Of a stretch of DNA of 64,000 nucleotides, positions 35,701 to 50,700 are shown one piece after another. The DNA is taken from assembly GCF_963678635.1 (NCBI RefSeq), contig NC_087069.1, forward strand, positions 52,152,938-52,216,937, given 5' to 3'. Origin of the DNA: Symsagittifera roscoffensis (Eukaryota; Xenacoelomorpha; Acoela; Convolutidae). Position 1 is the stretch's first letter. Each line of letters opens with the position of its first letter. The notes under the pieces were generated by a model, which did no database searches, was not told the DNA's origin, and saw only the letters and a list, made by a program, of their open reading frames with translations. Made by a program: the position numbers and the translations under genes.

Positions 35701-38700
35701 TCCAATCAACATCAAACGTGCATTTTCTGCCTAAGAAAGATTGCGAGACACAGTATTTGTCAATGGCAAAAAGCAATGTCATTTTTTTTACACAGATTTT
35801 TTTGGAACAGGGTAAATTGATTTGAAAGAAACAACTTCTGGTTCCAGAGGGTCTAGTTCTAGGCGTTAATGATAATGCCTCTGCGCCAAGAAAAAAAATC
35901 CATGAAAAAATATATTTTCTGTTAAATCAAGACAAAACTTGGCCCTGCTGAAAATTTTCAGAAATTTTGAAAATCTGAACAACATTCTGGACCACACCCA
36001 CTTTAGCATCTGATTTTGGAAAAATCAAGTCGAGGATTCGGAGCGGTGGCTGACCTACGAGTACATTCGAATGTATATTAGTTTTGCCAATTTGTGTTAT
36101 TTTAGCATTGCTTGTTGAATAATGAAAAAAGTTAGCAAACTGCAGAGCACACCTATATTAATTATTTATTGCCAACAAACACTGATAAAAAATCTGTTTT
36201 TGTTTCTTGAAGACAATCGAGTAAATGTAGTTTAAAATAATTAGAATTGTGCATTTGTTATAAAAAATTAGACCAACATGGTTTTTGAAATTAAATTTGG
36301 TAGAGCTCACCCTTGATTGATAATGCTTAGGATGAGCGCACCTATAGACACTTTGTTAATTTATTTAGTTATAAACATATATAACTATAATAACTATAAA
36401 TAAATATATACATGTAATTAAAAACCAGTCATCTTTTTTCTAACTACAACAATGAAAAAACGCGCAAACAGCTCACTCTAAATCAGAATTTTGATCTTAA
36501 TCGTCTGAAAAAACTGTCCAAACCGCTCAAATCTTGCTTGAACTTGGGCTGACTGATCACCTCGGCTCTGGTCTTCAAGTTCGACTAGGGAGCCTGTTTT
36601 TTTAAATACTTCTTTTTCTCTGTCGGTTATAGGAGAGGGTGAATACCAGATGACATTCTCCTCCTGTCACTCATACGATGTGGCAGCTGTCCCCCCGCTT
36701 CAACCTCCCGCCAGACCAACTGCACCCAAGCCAGCCCACCTTGTGGTAAGTTATTGGTTATAACTGGTTTATAACTTAATCCAAGCCGAGTTTTGTTAAT
36801 TATTTCATGTACGTGACTTCCCTCTTAAACTTTTTTTTACCTGTTACATTTGTTACAATTTGTTTATAATAAAAAAAGAGTTGCAACAAAAATTGTAATA
36901 GATGGAAAAGATTTTTAAAAAATCCCATGCAGGAAATAGTTAACAGAGTTCAGCTCTCGTTGCCGTAATTTACGAATAACTTTTCCACAGAATTTGGCGC
37001 TAATTTAGTGAAAAGGTAAAATATAATCAATTGTATAATCAATCAAGTTTTTTTCATATTTTTTGAGTTCTTGGATAATATATCTAAGAGTTTAAAAAAT
37101 ATGAAAAAATTTATGAATACATTTCAGTTTTGAGTTAAATTTGCAAAGAATTGTAGTAGGTCACAAAAATAATTTAAAATGTCAGGCTTTTATACAGAAT
37201 TTATGAACACCAACTCAAATATTATCACCGTAATGTCAACTAACTTTTACATTGAAATTGATCAAAACTCTAGCGTGTCTGTTTTTTGTTAGTTCTCTTT
37301 GTATCTGAAACATACTTGAATCGGATTTGATAATTACAATTTTATTTTTAAAGCTAATCCCATTACGGATTAGGCATACGATCACGAGCAGACTCTTGAA
37401 CAATTTTTACACGCTTGAACAAATTTTGGGTGCGTTTGGGTTGAAGAAACTTTTATTTTTCTAGGCTGAGGTTGAGTCACGTAACAGCAGAAGTCGACGT
37501 CCCATGGGACTAGTGAACCAACAAAACACATGCTACATGAACAGTTTGTTGCAGACACTTTTCCACATTCCCGCAGTGAGTACAAAAAAATTAGTTTTAA
37601 AAATTTTTTCCTGATTTTTTGATTTTTGAGAAGTTTGAACATACGCATGAAGAATGAAAGTCACTTCATGAAATATCTGGTTGCTGGAATTGAAAACAAA
37701 GATTAAGTCTAAAGGAAATATTTTGAATTTTTTTATTTCTAAATATATTGTTGTTTTTTTTTTCAGTAAAAAAAGCGAAATTCTAGGTTAAAACCCTCAA
37801 ATTAAAAAAATTGTTAGCTTCAAAAAGGTGAACTGCTAGAAAAATAAAATGAACTATATCAAACATGAACTGCCAATGTCACCAAAACTTGAAAAAATTG
37901 GTCTGAATTTCTGAAATCGACCGTTGTTTTCTCGACCCGCATTGACCTCGCATGGATCATTATCCCTGTTTCACGAATATACCATGAATGAGCGCTGCAA
38001 ATTTTCTGATGAAGAATCAGTGGTCACTGATCAAGACATGAAACATCGATTAAAATTTAAACTAAACTGTAGCACTGAATCATGGATAATTCAGTGTGAC
38101 GATTGCTATTGCAAAAATCAGCGCTTACTCAGAGATAATTAAGAGCTAACTCCAAGTTCTCCAAAACTCATCGCTGTTTCAGCTCTAGTTCAGAGCTGGG
38201 TTCTACAGCGCTGGTTCAGAGATATTTCAGCGCTAATTTTGATTTTTATTTATGTTTTTGTCTCCATCATGCATCTGACGCAGCAAAAATTACCTCTGCG
38301 AGGCCAACCCGGGGACACTACGGCAAGAAATATAAGTTACAGATCTGAAAAAAAGCTTTGAGGCTAACATATATGGAATCTAAAGATTTTATTTTCGACA
38401 GACAATCTGCATGATTTTTGCAGAATGCTATCCTAAATGTTTGTTGCTTCTGACAGGTGAGTTATTCAAAATGTTATCAAACCGCTCAAATTTTATTAGG
38501 TTCTTGAACTCATTCTTTTTGCAATCTTAGTGTTTGGGTTGTTTTTATGTTTTTCCTGGATTATCGAGTCGCTGTCTTTCATTTTGCGCAGAACCAGCTT
38601 CTCTAATCTAATTTAGAGTAACCGGATAAAATAAAAAGAAATAAAATTTTCAAACTCACTTCTCTCAAGTTTAATTACGTTTGCACAAAAATGATTGAAA

Positions 38701-41700
38701 CAAAATTGTCCAGATTTTTGTCAACATTTTTGCGGTGCAATTTATTGATGGAAGCCCAAAACATATGTAAAAATTGGAAGTTTGCAAATCAAGCTGACTA
38801 AAATGAAAATGCGAAAGTGCCATTAAATCACTTTTTAATAAAATGATGAAATTAAATTTATCTGGAAGGGGATTAGTATTCCAAAACATAACCTGAATGC
38901 GCAGAAAAAAGCCATTCATTCTTTCACGCCTTAGAGCAAGATATTTCTATAAAAACTGCTAAACGAACTTCACGTAACAATTTTGCAAGAAAGTTTATTT
39001 ATCTTTTTACCTGAGTTTAAATTCCTGTTTGACAACAGCACTTTTATGAAAACGTATGTGATCAGGTTTTCATTTTTGTCAGACGATTTGAAACTTTTTT
39101 CACTTTTCATGAAGTACAGTAACTTCTGAAACACTACTTTATCAACTTCAATGAAAAAAAAAATAAATGAATTTAAAAAACGCCAACCGTCTTGTGAGCA
39201 TGCTTTATTTACTATTTTATTTTTACCATGCTTCCGTTTCTACAGCTTCGGAAAATTCCGCGGGGAGAATAACTGATCAAATGTTTTTTTTAAATTTGTT
39301 ATTTATTTTCTCAAAAACTACTATTCTAAATTTAATACTTTGGTTTCCACGAGTAAAACGGGTTGTGAGAAGCTCCCCTGCATAAATGGGTGAGCCCACT
39401 TCTTACACAAAAAAAAAGAAAAAAATAAACGTTTTCTTTTTTGCCAGTTTTTTGAAAATTTTTGATTTTTCTCAAAAACGACCCTCCTCAGTTTAAAATT
39501 TCGAAAAAATGGTTGTAAGAAAGTTCTCTGCCTTTGCGGCTACGTCCGAAAAATTTTATATATCAGTTTCTGACACTCGAGAACGTCCTTTACAACATAA
39601 ATTTTTGTAATTGCTGATTTTTGAATTTGCTTCCCAATAAAATGACCATTTCTTTGTCCTTTTTTTCACAAAATGACACTCAGAAATCTGATAATTTGTT
39701 TTCAATTGAAAAGACGGGCCTGTTTTTTTTTTTCATTTTTAGTAAAAGTCCTCAGACAAGTCAAATCTTTGATTTATTGACCAATTTTCGAAATTTTTGG
39801 ATATCAATCAAAAAGTAAGGTTAGTTGAAGCTCGTATAATTAAACGGCTCTGTTTAACTTTTCACACGAAAATTTATGGCCATCGCAAAAATCAAATTTT
39901 GATTTTTTGATCGTGTTTGAAGCGTTTTGACTTGTATCGGAATTTACCATCCCAAGTCTGAGACTTTGGGTTCAAATAAAAAGAAGTGCTACTGGAGGCT
40001 CACCTGTATAATTGGCGATGTCCAAATCTTTTAACAAAAAATTAGGGAAAGCAGAGAAATCATTATTTTGGTTTGTTGTCCATTTTTTTGAAACTTTTGA
40101 ATTTTCTCAAAAACACCCAACCAAATTTGGGTGAGCCCACTTCTTACACAAAAAAATAGAAAAAAATAAACGTTTTCTTTTTTGCTAGTTTTTTGAAAAT
40201 TTTTGAACTTTCTCAAAAACGACCCTCCTCAGTTTAAAATTTCGAAAAAATGGTTTTTTAGAAAGTTCTCTGCCTTTGCGGCTACGTCCGAAAAATTCTA
40301 TATATCAGTTTCTGACACTCGAGAACGTCCTTTCCAACATAAATTTTTGTAATTGCTGATTTTTGAATTTGCTTCCCAATATAATGACCATTTCTTTGTC
40401 CTTTTTTTCACAAAATGACACTCAGAAATCTGATAATTTGTTTTCAATTGAAAAGACGGGCCTGTTTTTTTTTTCATTTTTAGTAAAAGTCCTCAGACAA
40501 GTCAAATCTTTGATTTATTGACCAATTTTCGAAATTTTTGGATATCAATCAAAAAGTAAGGTTAGTTGAAGCTCGTATAATTAAACGGCTCTGTTTAACT
40601 TTTCACACGAAAATTTATGGCCATCGCAAAATTCAAATTTTGATTTTTTGATCGTGTTTGAAGCGTTTTGACTTGTATCGGAATTTACTATCCCAAGTCT
40701 GAGACTTTGGGTTCAAATAAAAAGAAGTGCTACTGGAGGCTCACCTGTATAATTGGCGATGTCCAAATCTTTTAACAAAAAATTAGGGAAAGCAGAGAAA
40801 TCATTATTTTGGTTTGTTGTCCATTTTTTTGAAACTTTTGAATTTTCTCAAAAACACCCAACCAAATTTGATATGATCGTTTAACCGACGCAACAGGTGG
40901 CTATAAGCCTCTGCACATAATCAGTTACGCCCTTATTTTTTTTACAAAATATTCAAAGTCTGAGGGAAAATTTCAAATTCTTAGAAAACATCTAAGGATT
41001 CGTGAAAGATTTGATAAACATTTTAGATCCTTAGTTTTTTTCTCAGAAACTAAATCCAATTAAATCTGAGTGTTTAAATTTACTCAAAAATACGGTCAAG
41101 TTTCTGAAGTTTTAATGCTTTCGAAAAGGTCAAGTTTTTTGATAACCTTTCCCTTTTTTGAAATTTTTTGATTTTCTTGAAAGCTAACCAGCCCTTTTGA
41201 TATCAGGGTTTTAACCAAAATGACAGACTGTGAGAAGCCTGAATGCACTTTTTTCACTTCGCTAATAATTTTAGCGAAAAAGTTACAGTTTTAGAAAAGT
41301 CAAAGTTTTTGTAGCATTAAAATGTTTTTGGGTTTTTAAGTTTTTCTCCAAAAAATCACATTACAGATTAAGGTTCAATAAACAACTAGTTGTCGACCTG
41401 CAATTGTAGAAAAACCAAAAGAAGTTTTTTGAAAAGTCTTCTCTCTAAAACTGCATTAATAAATCCAAAACTACGTATCAATGCCACCTTTTTAAATAAA
41501 TATAAGCAGACACCTCGAGTTTCAGCTAAACAAAAAAGCAGCCCCAGCATGAACACTTCTTCGAAATTCGGACAATAAGTCAGGGCGTGCATTATAATTT
41601 CAAAAAAAGAAAAATACTACCTCAACAAAGTTTCTGTTTGATGAAAACAGGTTTTATGAAAACCTATGGAAATAAATTTTCCTTTTATTTAGTTTTTTTT

Positions 41701-44700
41701 TCATTTTTTTCCTTTTCTTTTTCTCGGACGCTTCGGAATTGTTTCCACAATTCTTAAAAAGTCATTTTTTCTCAAAATCTGTTTTTCTGATTTCCAAAAA
41801 TTTGTTTGTATGCCTGTTTGTGCGCATTGTCTCTATTTATCGTACCCCATTTTATACAGCCTTCAAAAATTAATTCGTGGTTTTTTTAACCATATTGTTG
41901 GAATTTATTCATTTTCTTCAAAATTCGCATCCCAAATCTGAGGTTTTGAGTTCAGTCGAAAAAACAGGTTGGGTGGAGCTCCCCTGCATCAGTGGCTACG
42001 CCCAATTTGTTTTCCACAAAACTATTGAATCTCGGAAAAGTCAAACATTTGGTTTTTTGACTGTTTTTGAAAGTTTTCAACTTTTTTTTTCGAAAACAAG
42101 CCTCTCAAATCTGAGAGTTTAGCTTCAATCGAAAGCATATTTTCTGCATAACCAGCTTACCCTAATTTTCGTTCCATAATGAATTAAGGTAGCCAAAATG
42201 TCAATGATTTGATTTTTTGCCCGTTTTTCAAAACTTTTTGAAGTTTCTTAAAAAAACTACCCTACTAAATTTGAGATTTTTATTTCACTGGAGAGCTGTG
42301 GAAAAATCCAATGTTTTAGTAGCTAGGGCTAATTTTTTTTTCACAGAAAATTATCCTTCTAGGAAAACTCAACTTGGATTTTTTTAAATTACCAATTACA
42401 TTCCACATCAATACGCCAAATTCGAAACAATATCAAGCAAATAACTTCAGCTTTAGCTGCCAGCCGACCACCCCTCCCCCACCCATTCACCTAGTTCAGA
42501 TAGCCAAAAATTGAACCCTTCACGGAGATCTAAAAATTATAGTATTTGGGTCTAAAATTCATTTGCTCGGCTGAAGGAATGTGGACTATAAAGAGAATAA
42601 TCGATGACATCAAAAAATCAGGCTCTCACTAGTTTTGACTTTTCCAGGTTCGAGACACAATTTTCCAGATCCCTGTGGATGAGAACAAACCAGTTGGGAA
42701 AAACTGGTATCTGTCACTGCAGCGACTCTACCACGATCTGCTAGTGGAGTAAGAAAAAAAGATGCGCACCTTTTCCACTCCCCTCTCCCCACCCCTCCCC
42801 CCTCATTTTAAAGTTTCTAAATTTTTAGTTTTTTTCATATAAAAATGACTAAACGCGTAATGTTACGATGCAATTTATGAAGGAAATTTATTTTTCAAAA
42901 ATGTTAGTTTGCTCAAGCAAGTTTTTAAATTACTCCAATTTGTTTTTTCAGGAATTTCCCCCCTCGTACTCGCCGATTGACCCGGTCGTTGGGATGGCGC
43001 GACTACGACAGTACACTAATCCAGCATGATGTCGGCGACTTTTTCATGCAACTGCTGAAAAAGTTAGATGGGAAAAGCATGCTTAGTGAAAATCTACTCA
43101 AGGGAGGCTTACAGGTATGGAAAAACAGTTTGGGCTATTTCTATCGTGTCAATCTTTGCCAGCGAAACATAGCCCTTTTCCTATAATATACAACAATAAT
43201 AGGCTTTTTTCCAATCCTCTGTTTTTTTTCTAACATTCAATATATGAAAATCTATTCAATTTGAGGCTAAACTGTGTGTTTTGTGTCGGCGGTCCTCCAT
43301 GTTTTAAGATAGGGAATAGATTTCCGGGACCACTGGCTGTGTATTAAGATAGAGATTAGATTTCCTATGTATTAAGATAGGTTTTTCATATGGTTTGAGA
43401 TGGTAAGTTTCAGAAAAATTTTTGGCGCCCGATCTTCCATGTTTTAGGATAGTGTATAGATATCCCTATGCATAAGGTTTAGAAATTCCTTGTATTAACA
43501 TAGGGAAAATTTTTCCCAATGTATTAAGATAGGAAATGGTAAGGTTTCAGTGTGATGGTAAGAGAGAGAGAAAAACGGTGTTTTTTGGACTTTGTGTGGA
43601 AGTGTCTACTGTTTTTGCTAAAATCTCGGCATGTGTTATGTAATTTTGGAGTATTACGTGTAGATTGTGTATTGAAGGTAATGTGTTTTTTGATTCACCG
43701 TAAGTCAATGGTAAGATGTGCAAAAAAATTGGAAAATTTTATCAAAAAAATAGAAATTTTTTTAAAAAACTTCAAAACACGATAAGATTTGATTTAGTTT
43801 GACCTAAGACCTATTTTATTAGATGACCTTTTTTTGAAACAGTACTCAATCTAGCTTCAACTATGCTCAAATCTACTGAAATTTCGAAAAAATCAACTTT
43901 TAAGAAAAAATTGCAAGAACTTCAAGTTTTTGGTAAAAATTGCGAAAACTTCCTCGCTTTTTTTTGGAAAAAAAAACTGCAATGAATTCAAACTTTTAGA
44001 AACTTAGAAACTGCAGAAATCTCAAGGCTTTGGCGAGTTTTTTGTTGCTTCCGATCTAATTGAAAAAATATACATACGCGTAGAGATTAAAACTAAGCTC
44101 AAATTGTATTTTATGGATTTAATCTAGCTTCAACTATGCTCAAATCTACTGAAACGGAAAAAATTGCAAAATATTCAAGCTTTTGGAAACAATTGCAGAA
44201 ATCTCAAGAATTTGGCTGGTTTGTTGTTGCTTTTGGTCTAATTTTAAAACAATTACATACGTGTAGACTTTAAAACTAAGCTCAAACTGTATTTAATGGA
44301 TTTTTCCACAATTTTCTCTCAAAAAAATGAAATACGATAAAGCTTAGCGTAATTTGAGCTAAAAACCAAATTTTATAATGCTCGGAACATATAAAGCTCA
44401 AATTAGTTGATTGAATATTGAAACTTCAGATTTCTTAGGTAAATAATCATACCTTTCGAGAAAGAAAAAATTAATTAAATTTATCCAAAGTTTTCCTTGT
44501 TTAACCTCTTTCATTTGTGTTTATATACTAAGCTCAAATTGTATTTTATGGATTCTTCCACAATTTTCTCTGAAAAAAATGAAATACGATAAAGTTTAGC
44601 CTAATTTGAGCTGAAAAGCGGTTTTTTTTAATGACCTGAACATATAAAGCTCATACTATCTGAATCAATATTGAAACTTCAGATTTCTCAGGTAATAAAT

Positions 44701-47700
44701 CGTAATTTTCGAGAAAGTAAAAATTAATCAAATCCATCCAAAGTTTTCCTTGTTTAACCTCTTTCATTTGTGTAGTTAACTGGTCTTTTTGTCCCACCCA
44801 AGGAGAATTCACTTAAGAATCCTAAATCCATTGAACAAGAAGCGCAATATTCAATGAAACTTCTATTAGTAAATCAATGATAAAAATTTTTCAAAACATT
44901 ACTTTTTTGTTGAATTTTGACTCAAGATATAATTTATAAGCTAAGTTTTAATAAAACTATGTCTGAAATCCATATAAAGTAATTGAGTTGTTATCTCAAA
45001 TTGACATTTTTTTAGTTTCTGCTTCGTCTACTATCTTCCAACTTAATCCAATTTGAACAAAATTTTACTGGAAAATTGAGTTTTGGATGATAAAAAGTAT
45101 CATTTCAACGTACATTCTTTAATCCCAAGCAGAATTAAGACCATAAACCTTTTTCTAAAAAAAAAACTTGGAATAATTTTCTTGAGCTTTTTTTGCTGTT
45201 TCAACTTTAAAATATTATTTTGGAGCAAATATTTGGTTGGTAATGTATTTTATTATGTTAAAGTTTTCAAAAAGTAGCAAGAACATAAAATTTTCATTTT
45301 TTTGGTTCAATTTTGAATTTCTTTTCTGGAATCGCCAAAAAACAGTAGAAAACCATAAATCTGTATAAATCAACCCTCACTATCTGCTTAAAAGTGTACT
45401 ACTCTATGAACACTTTTACAACCAGTAAACAAGGAAAACTTTAAAAAATTAACTTGTCGATGTTTTGTATTACTCTCTTCAATTTCATTATAACTATGAG
45501 AATAGATGAGAAGTTCAGGGTAAATGCTTGAAAAACAATTGGAATTTAATTTAGGGCTCCAATTTTGCACACAAGTAAATAAACTTGATTGATTTTTGCA
45601 CACATAATAGGAAAAACACTAGAAAATTTGTGCACAATTAAAAATTACCTGAAGGTTTTTGTCATGTTGTCAAAAAAATGAAAAAAAAATATTCGCGCTT
45701 TGTAACAAAAATTGAAACACAATTTACCTTTTATCAAAAAAAGTGAAACATTTTTCGCACATTGCCAAAAAAATTGAAAAACTTTTCGCATTTTGTTCCA
45801 AAAAATTGAAACATTTTTTGCAACTTATTAAAAATTTTGAAATTTTTTTTGCAGCTTCTTCAAAATCAGAAGAAACATTTCATCTTGCTTACAAGTTTGA
45901 AGAGATTTTTGCAAATTCCTTAGCAACGGTGAATTTTCTCGTAAGCAAATGAGAGAAAATAGATGAATTATCAAAAGTATATAAAATTTTGATTGAAATT
46001 TTGACATGGTCACTAGTTATAAATCCATAACCATCAAAAAACTGTCGCTTTTTTCACAAATCATGTTCGTATTTTGAGTTTTATACTACGAAATCTTTCC
46101 AGAAAAACTGCACCAATAGTTTGTGTGGAAGCTAGGTACAGGTTAGAGCATAAATCGTGACGTTTGAAATTTTTGAGTAACGGTCTTTTCCTTGCAACGC
46201 TTGGCATTTTTTCTCATCCTTTCCATTTCAAGTTGTGATGAACAGCGCAGTCAAGTTGATTGAAACTTCGCCAGTTGATTTGTATTTGTACAGAGTTTAA
46301 AGACAATCGATAATTAGGTATGTGAAATATAAAATTACCCAAACGTTGTAAGATTTGATCAAAAAATAAATAAATTAGAAAAATAAATTACAGTTTCCTA
46401 AAGAACAGTAAAAAATGTGGGTAGATACACAATAAAATTGGGTTACTTAAAATTTTTCGTAAAAATTACTGGAAACGAAAATAAACCGCGATTTTTGACA
46501 GTAATCTGAATTAAAGCTGGGATGAGCTTGACACTTAGCAGCAGCCATTCGGAACGAGAAGTTTCGCTGAAAACTGTGGATTTATATAGGAACACTAACA
46601 CCTACACAATTCCATATTTGGAAACTTCACTAAAAAATTTCTATTCACTTCATTCAAATACTTCCTTTTATGGTTCATTGAAAGATTCATAATGTTTTGT
46701 TCCTTTTTCATTTACTCTCACAACCATTTCTCTCATTTCTCTTCATCTGATCAGTTCGCTTTTCAAAAATGTACTCAAGGAAAGACACTGGTCCCAATTA
46801 TATTGAATTCTCAAAAAATCAAACAAGAATTGGGAGATTTGTTTGGTTCAAAAATCTTACATGGGGAAAATTTATTTTGAACCCTGCTTTTAACTATTAA
46901 AAACTAATGATTTGGGACAATTTGAAAAGTCTGAACAAGTCTATTTTAATGAAAAAGAAGGAGAACCAATATCGGCAATCCGGAAAACCGTTATTAACGA
47001 TGTTGAAAACCTTGGACTCGTAGCTATTTATGAAGCCAAAACTGGCAAAGAATCAATTATGGATCAGGAGCTCGACATCTATAAAAGAGTATATGAAATA
47101 TCAACATACAACATGAGGAGTGTGGGTGTCAGGGTCAAGAAGTACAATGTGAACAAGCCGCCCTACATTCAGATTCGGCTCTTCACTGCAAAAGAGACTG
47201 AAGCAACGAAACAAGTTGCCTATGTCAACTAAACTTTGAACGAATTCAAAGAATTGTCCCAATTTTTGAGAGATTTTATGTTTGTTGTTAATTGTAAAAC
47301 TCAGTAACGCTTTGTGATGTTTTTTATGTTTCATAATTGAACTAATATTGGTTCAAAACTATTTTTTCGCCTTGAAGTTTTTATTTAGAGCTAGGATAAC
47401 TGAGGAAAAGTCAGACAATACATACAACTCAATCAAAATTGACTTAAAACACTAGCCAAAAATCAATTGCTTTTCCAGTACTTTTTCTAAAAAATTACAG
47501 AAAAATTTATTTAATTCCTGCTTTTATCAAATTTTCTGTAAATTTGTTCTATTTGAACAAAATTACAAACAAGAACGTACAATTAGTTGAAAACATTATC
47601 ATTGTTTTCCGAATTTTTGGATTTCATTGGCTTTTTTTTGTCATTTTTGTTTGCTTAAATTTAAGGTTTTGATTGATTGCGTGAGTTTCCTAAAAATTAA

Positions 47701-50700
47701 TCAAACTCTAAATAAGGGAGAAACAATTTATGATGACTGGTACGACAAAATAGTTTAAAAATGATACAAAAATTCGAGTTTTTCAAGTTTCTTTGTTTAT
47801 TTCAGAGAAAAATGTGTCTATCAAAAACGTTTTCAATGTCTGAAACGGACATTTATCAGATTTCAAGGTTGAACTACTACAACAAACTAAAAGAGTGGTG
47901 GACAGATGACGTTGATGGAGATTTCATTAATTTTAACTCTTATAGAAACACAGAAAGTTCAATAAGTTTGTTGAAAAGATGGAGAGGAGATTTCAGAAAA
48001 GAAGAGCGCCAGATTTATTGACATTGTTTTTATTTAGAAGCGCTAATTCAAGTTGATAAAACAAAAATTGAAGATAAGGAACATCATTTCGATTACTATT
48101 TTGAACTTGATACGAATACAAAATCTAGATTTGTCAGAAAATCTTTTAATTGATTATCCAAACCTAAAAGACTTCCAGTTGTTAATATTACAATATACCA
48201 AATAGAAGGTGATAAAATTGTATGTTTTGGTAGTTTTTTTTCACTGATTAGAAATAGAACAAATCGAAAAAATTTTGACCGAAGTTTCAAAATTTGAATT
48301 GAGTATCGAAAAAATAGTATGAACCACACACAAAATCTCACTTTGGTGTCAATCGTATTTGGTAAAATCTTTAAAGTTTCAATGAAAATGATTGATTGGA
48401 AAGTTTCAGAAACATAGTTTGGTTCTGATCTGAAAAGTACTTTAAAATCTGTGAATACTTCACTCTGATTGGATATTACCAAAAACATTAGCTGTGAAGG
48501 AATGCTCGATTGTTTGATATCAAAGATATTGAAAAATCCATGAGAAGTAGAACTCAACTCTGTTTGGTTGACAATAAATTTGTTGAACATTCTATGACCA
48601 CTGAAACTCGATTCTGATTGGTTAAAATCAAAAAAGATAAAATTTCCTTGTAAGTAATACTCGACTCTGATTGGTTGATACATTTGAGACTCCATGGTTG
48701 GGTTGGATGATTTTTTTTCAGCTAGGCTAAATAGCACTTCAATTCTGATTTTCTTTCGATTTTAAATCAATTGGTTAGGAAAGTTGCTGTTTTTATTCAC
48801 TTTCATTCATTTTTCGAGGCTATACGCTTCTTATCTAAAAATTTGGGACTTTCTAAATCGCTTGTTTATTCTTTTTTTACTTATTGAGACGCCGTCACTG
48901 AATAGAAACGAAAGACTTGCATGTCTTGAATGTGACAGAGATTACACTCGCTTAGACGTATCAAGACATCTTAAGCACTGTCACTTTTCAAAGTGTTCCA
49001 ATTGTAACTTTTATACATAGAGCAGCGAAAAACTCACTAATCACATGAAGAAGAAGCAGTATTCCTGTCAACATAATGACAAATTATGTGCTCAGGTTTC
49101 TCAAAAAACACTCTAAGAGAAGGTAATATCAATACTCTTTTAAAAAAAAACCTAGGAAAAAAGTTTGAAATAATAATTTTTACTGAATCTTAAAATTCTA
49201 AACAATAAATTTGAAAAAACTCCATAAAAGTTATACAGTGTTTTCATCACTATTCTTGATCTGTCATTTTGTTTATTCAAAGGTTCTGACTGATGATAAA
49301 TTCAGCAACAATCAATTTCAACTTTTTGTGAAAATTGCAATGGAAATCATTCGGAAAATTTTTTATCTACAGTAAAAAAACTTGTCGCAATTTTTTTGTA
49401 GTAAAAGTGAATAACATATGCTAAAGAGTTCTTAATATGCAAAAAAACTGGATTTTTATAAAACTTCGACTAATTGAAAATTTTCGCCTAGTTACCATTT
49501 TTAAAGTTTTCATTGTTTAGTGCTTGTAAGAGTAGTTCATTTGTACGCAAGTAATGAGGGTTGATTTATACACATTTAAGATTTTCTACTATTTTTGACA
49601 ATTTCAGAAAAGAAATTCATAAGTGACCCTGAAAAGATAAAAAATGCGTTCTTGCTGAATTTTGAAAACTTCAACTTAATATTATTTATTCTCAACTAAA
49701 AATTTACTTCAATAAAAAAAAAGTCAGAGTTGAGACAGCAAAATCAGCTTGAGAAAATCATTGGAAAGTTTTTAGAAAAAAATTCATGGTTTTAATTCTG
49801 CTTCGGATTAATGAACGTTCGCTGAAATTATACATTTTTTTGTATAGAACTCAATTTTTAGATAAAAATTTGTTCAAATTGAATTAAACTGGAAGATAGT
49901 AGACGAAGCAGAAACTAAATAAATATCATTTTGAGATAGAAACACAGTTTAATTAATTAGGAGTTTAGAGATGATTTTTTAAAATTTAGCTTATAAATTA
50001 CATCTTGAGTCAAAATCGATCATAAAAGTGTAACGTTTCAAAAACTTTATATCATTTGATAAACTATGTAAACTTATAAAAAAATTCAAAATTTCTGAGA
50101 ATAACTTCTGTTAAGTAAGCCTAACTCGGACATCTCTTGGAAGATGATACATGAAGCATAAATCAAAAATTCGCTTTCGAGATCTACTTTTCGTTATTTT
50201 GGATTTAAATAAATTTGATGTAGAAAATTTTTAGAGATAATAAAATCAAGCTTTCTGATATTTTCTATACAAACCAAAATTTCAGCAGGACCAGATATGC
50301 GATCTCTAAATTCAACGAATTTTAACAAGAAAACTATTAATTAAACATACAGTAAAAATTTAGTTCTGGTCAGCTTTATTTTTTTTTCAATTAGAAAATT
50401 ATGTAGAATTAAAGTTTTTGCGGAATAAACTTCGCAAACTTTTTCAATTGTTACAATTTGCACCTTGATTTCTCTTCCTTAATCAATTTTTTTGAGGAAA
50501 GATCTTTTAGAAGTTCATAAATGTTGCACAAATATGGAACGAAGTTCTCTTGCGTATTTCTACTTCAGGAGGCTTTTGCAGATTATGAACAAAAGAGCTG
50601 GTCTCAATTTTTTCTAAGAAATCAACCTAAACAGCCTTATGTTCTCACTTTTACATGGGCTTTAGAATGCTTAATATAGCACTGATTCTTTCTCACTTAG

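Larger units (their letters stand above)
37576..42647 (+). other. USP-like gene, 5.1 kb intron with repeats
   Basis: Holds the 741 bp tandem duplication and a wider degenerate array (39160-42400). A 72-residue Ser/Cys-containing frame at 37924-38142 has no recognisable motif and no supporting splice sites. Confidence 0.6.
45461..49464. mobile_element. 4 kb interior of the inverted-repeat element
   Basis: Single-copy DNA between the inverted arms, with plus-strand coding fragments at 46769-47232, 47784-48181 and 48910-49120. Reading requires frame changes, so either several exons or a decayed transposase is present. Long TIRs with internal subrepeats and a zinc-finger fragment would fit a Mutator-like or foldback-type DNA transposon, but no catalytic DDE signature is recognised. 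Confidence 0.45.

Noticed and set aside
45743-45952. Lys/Phe-rich frame in the inverted-repeat element
   Set aside because: Produced by about 32 bp TTTTTCGCA...ATTGAAACA tandem units.
48096-48737. 213-residue minus-strand frame
   Set aside because: Much of it is kept open by a 50-57 bp tandem repeat; no globular domain and it overlaps plus-strand coding fragments.
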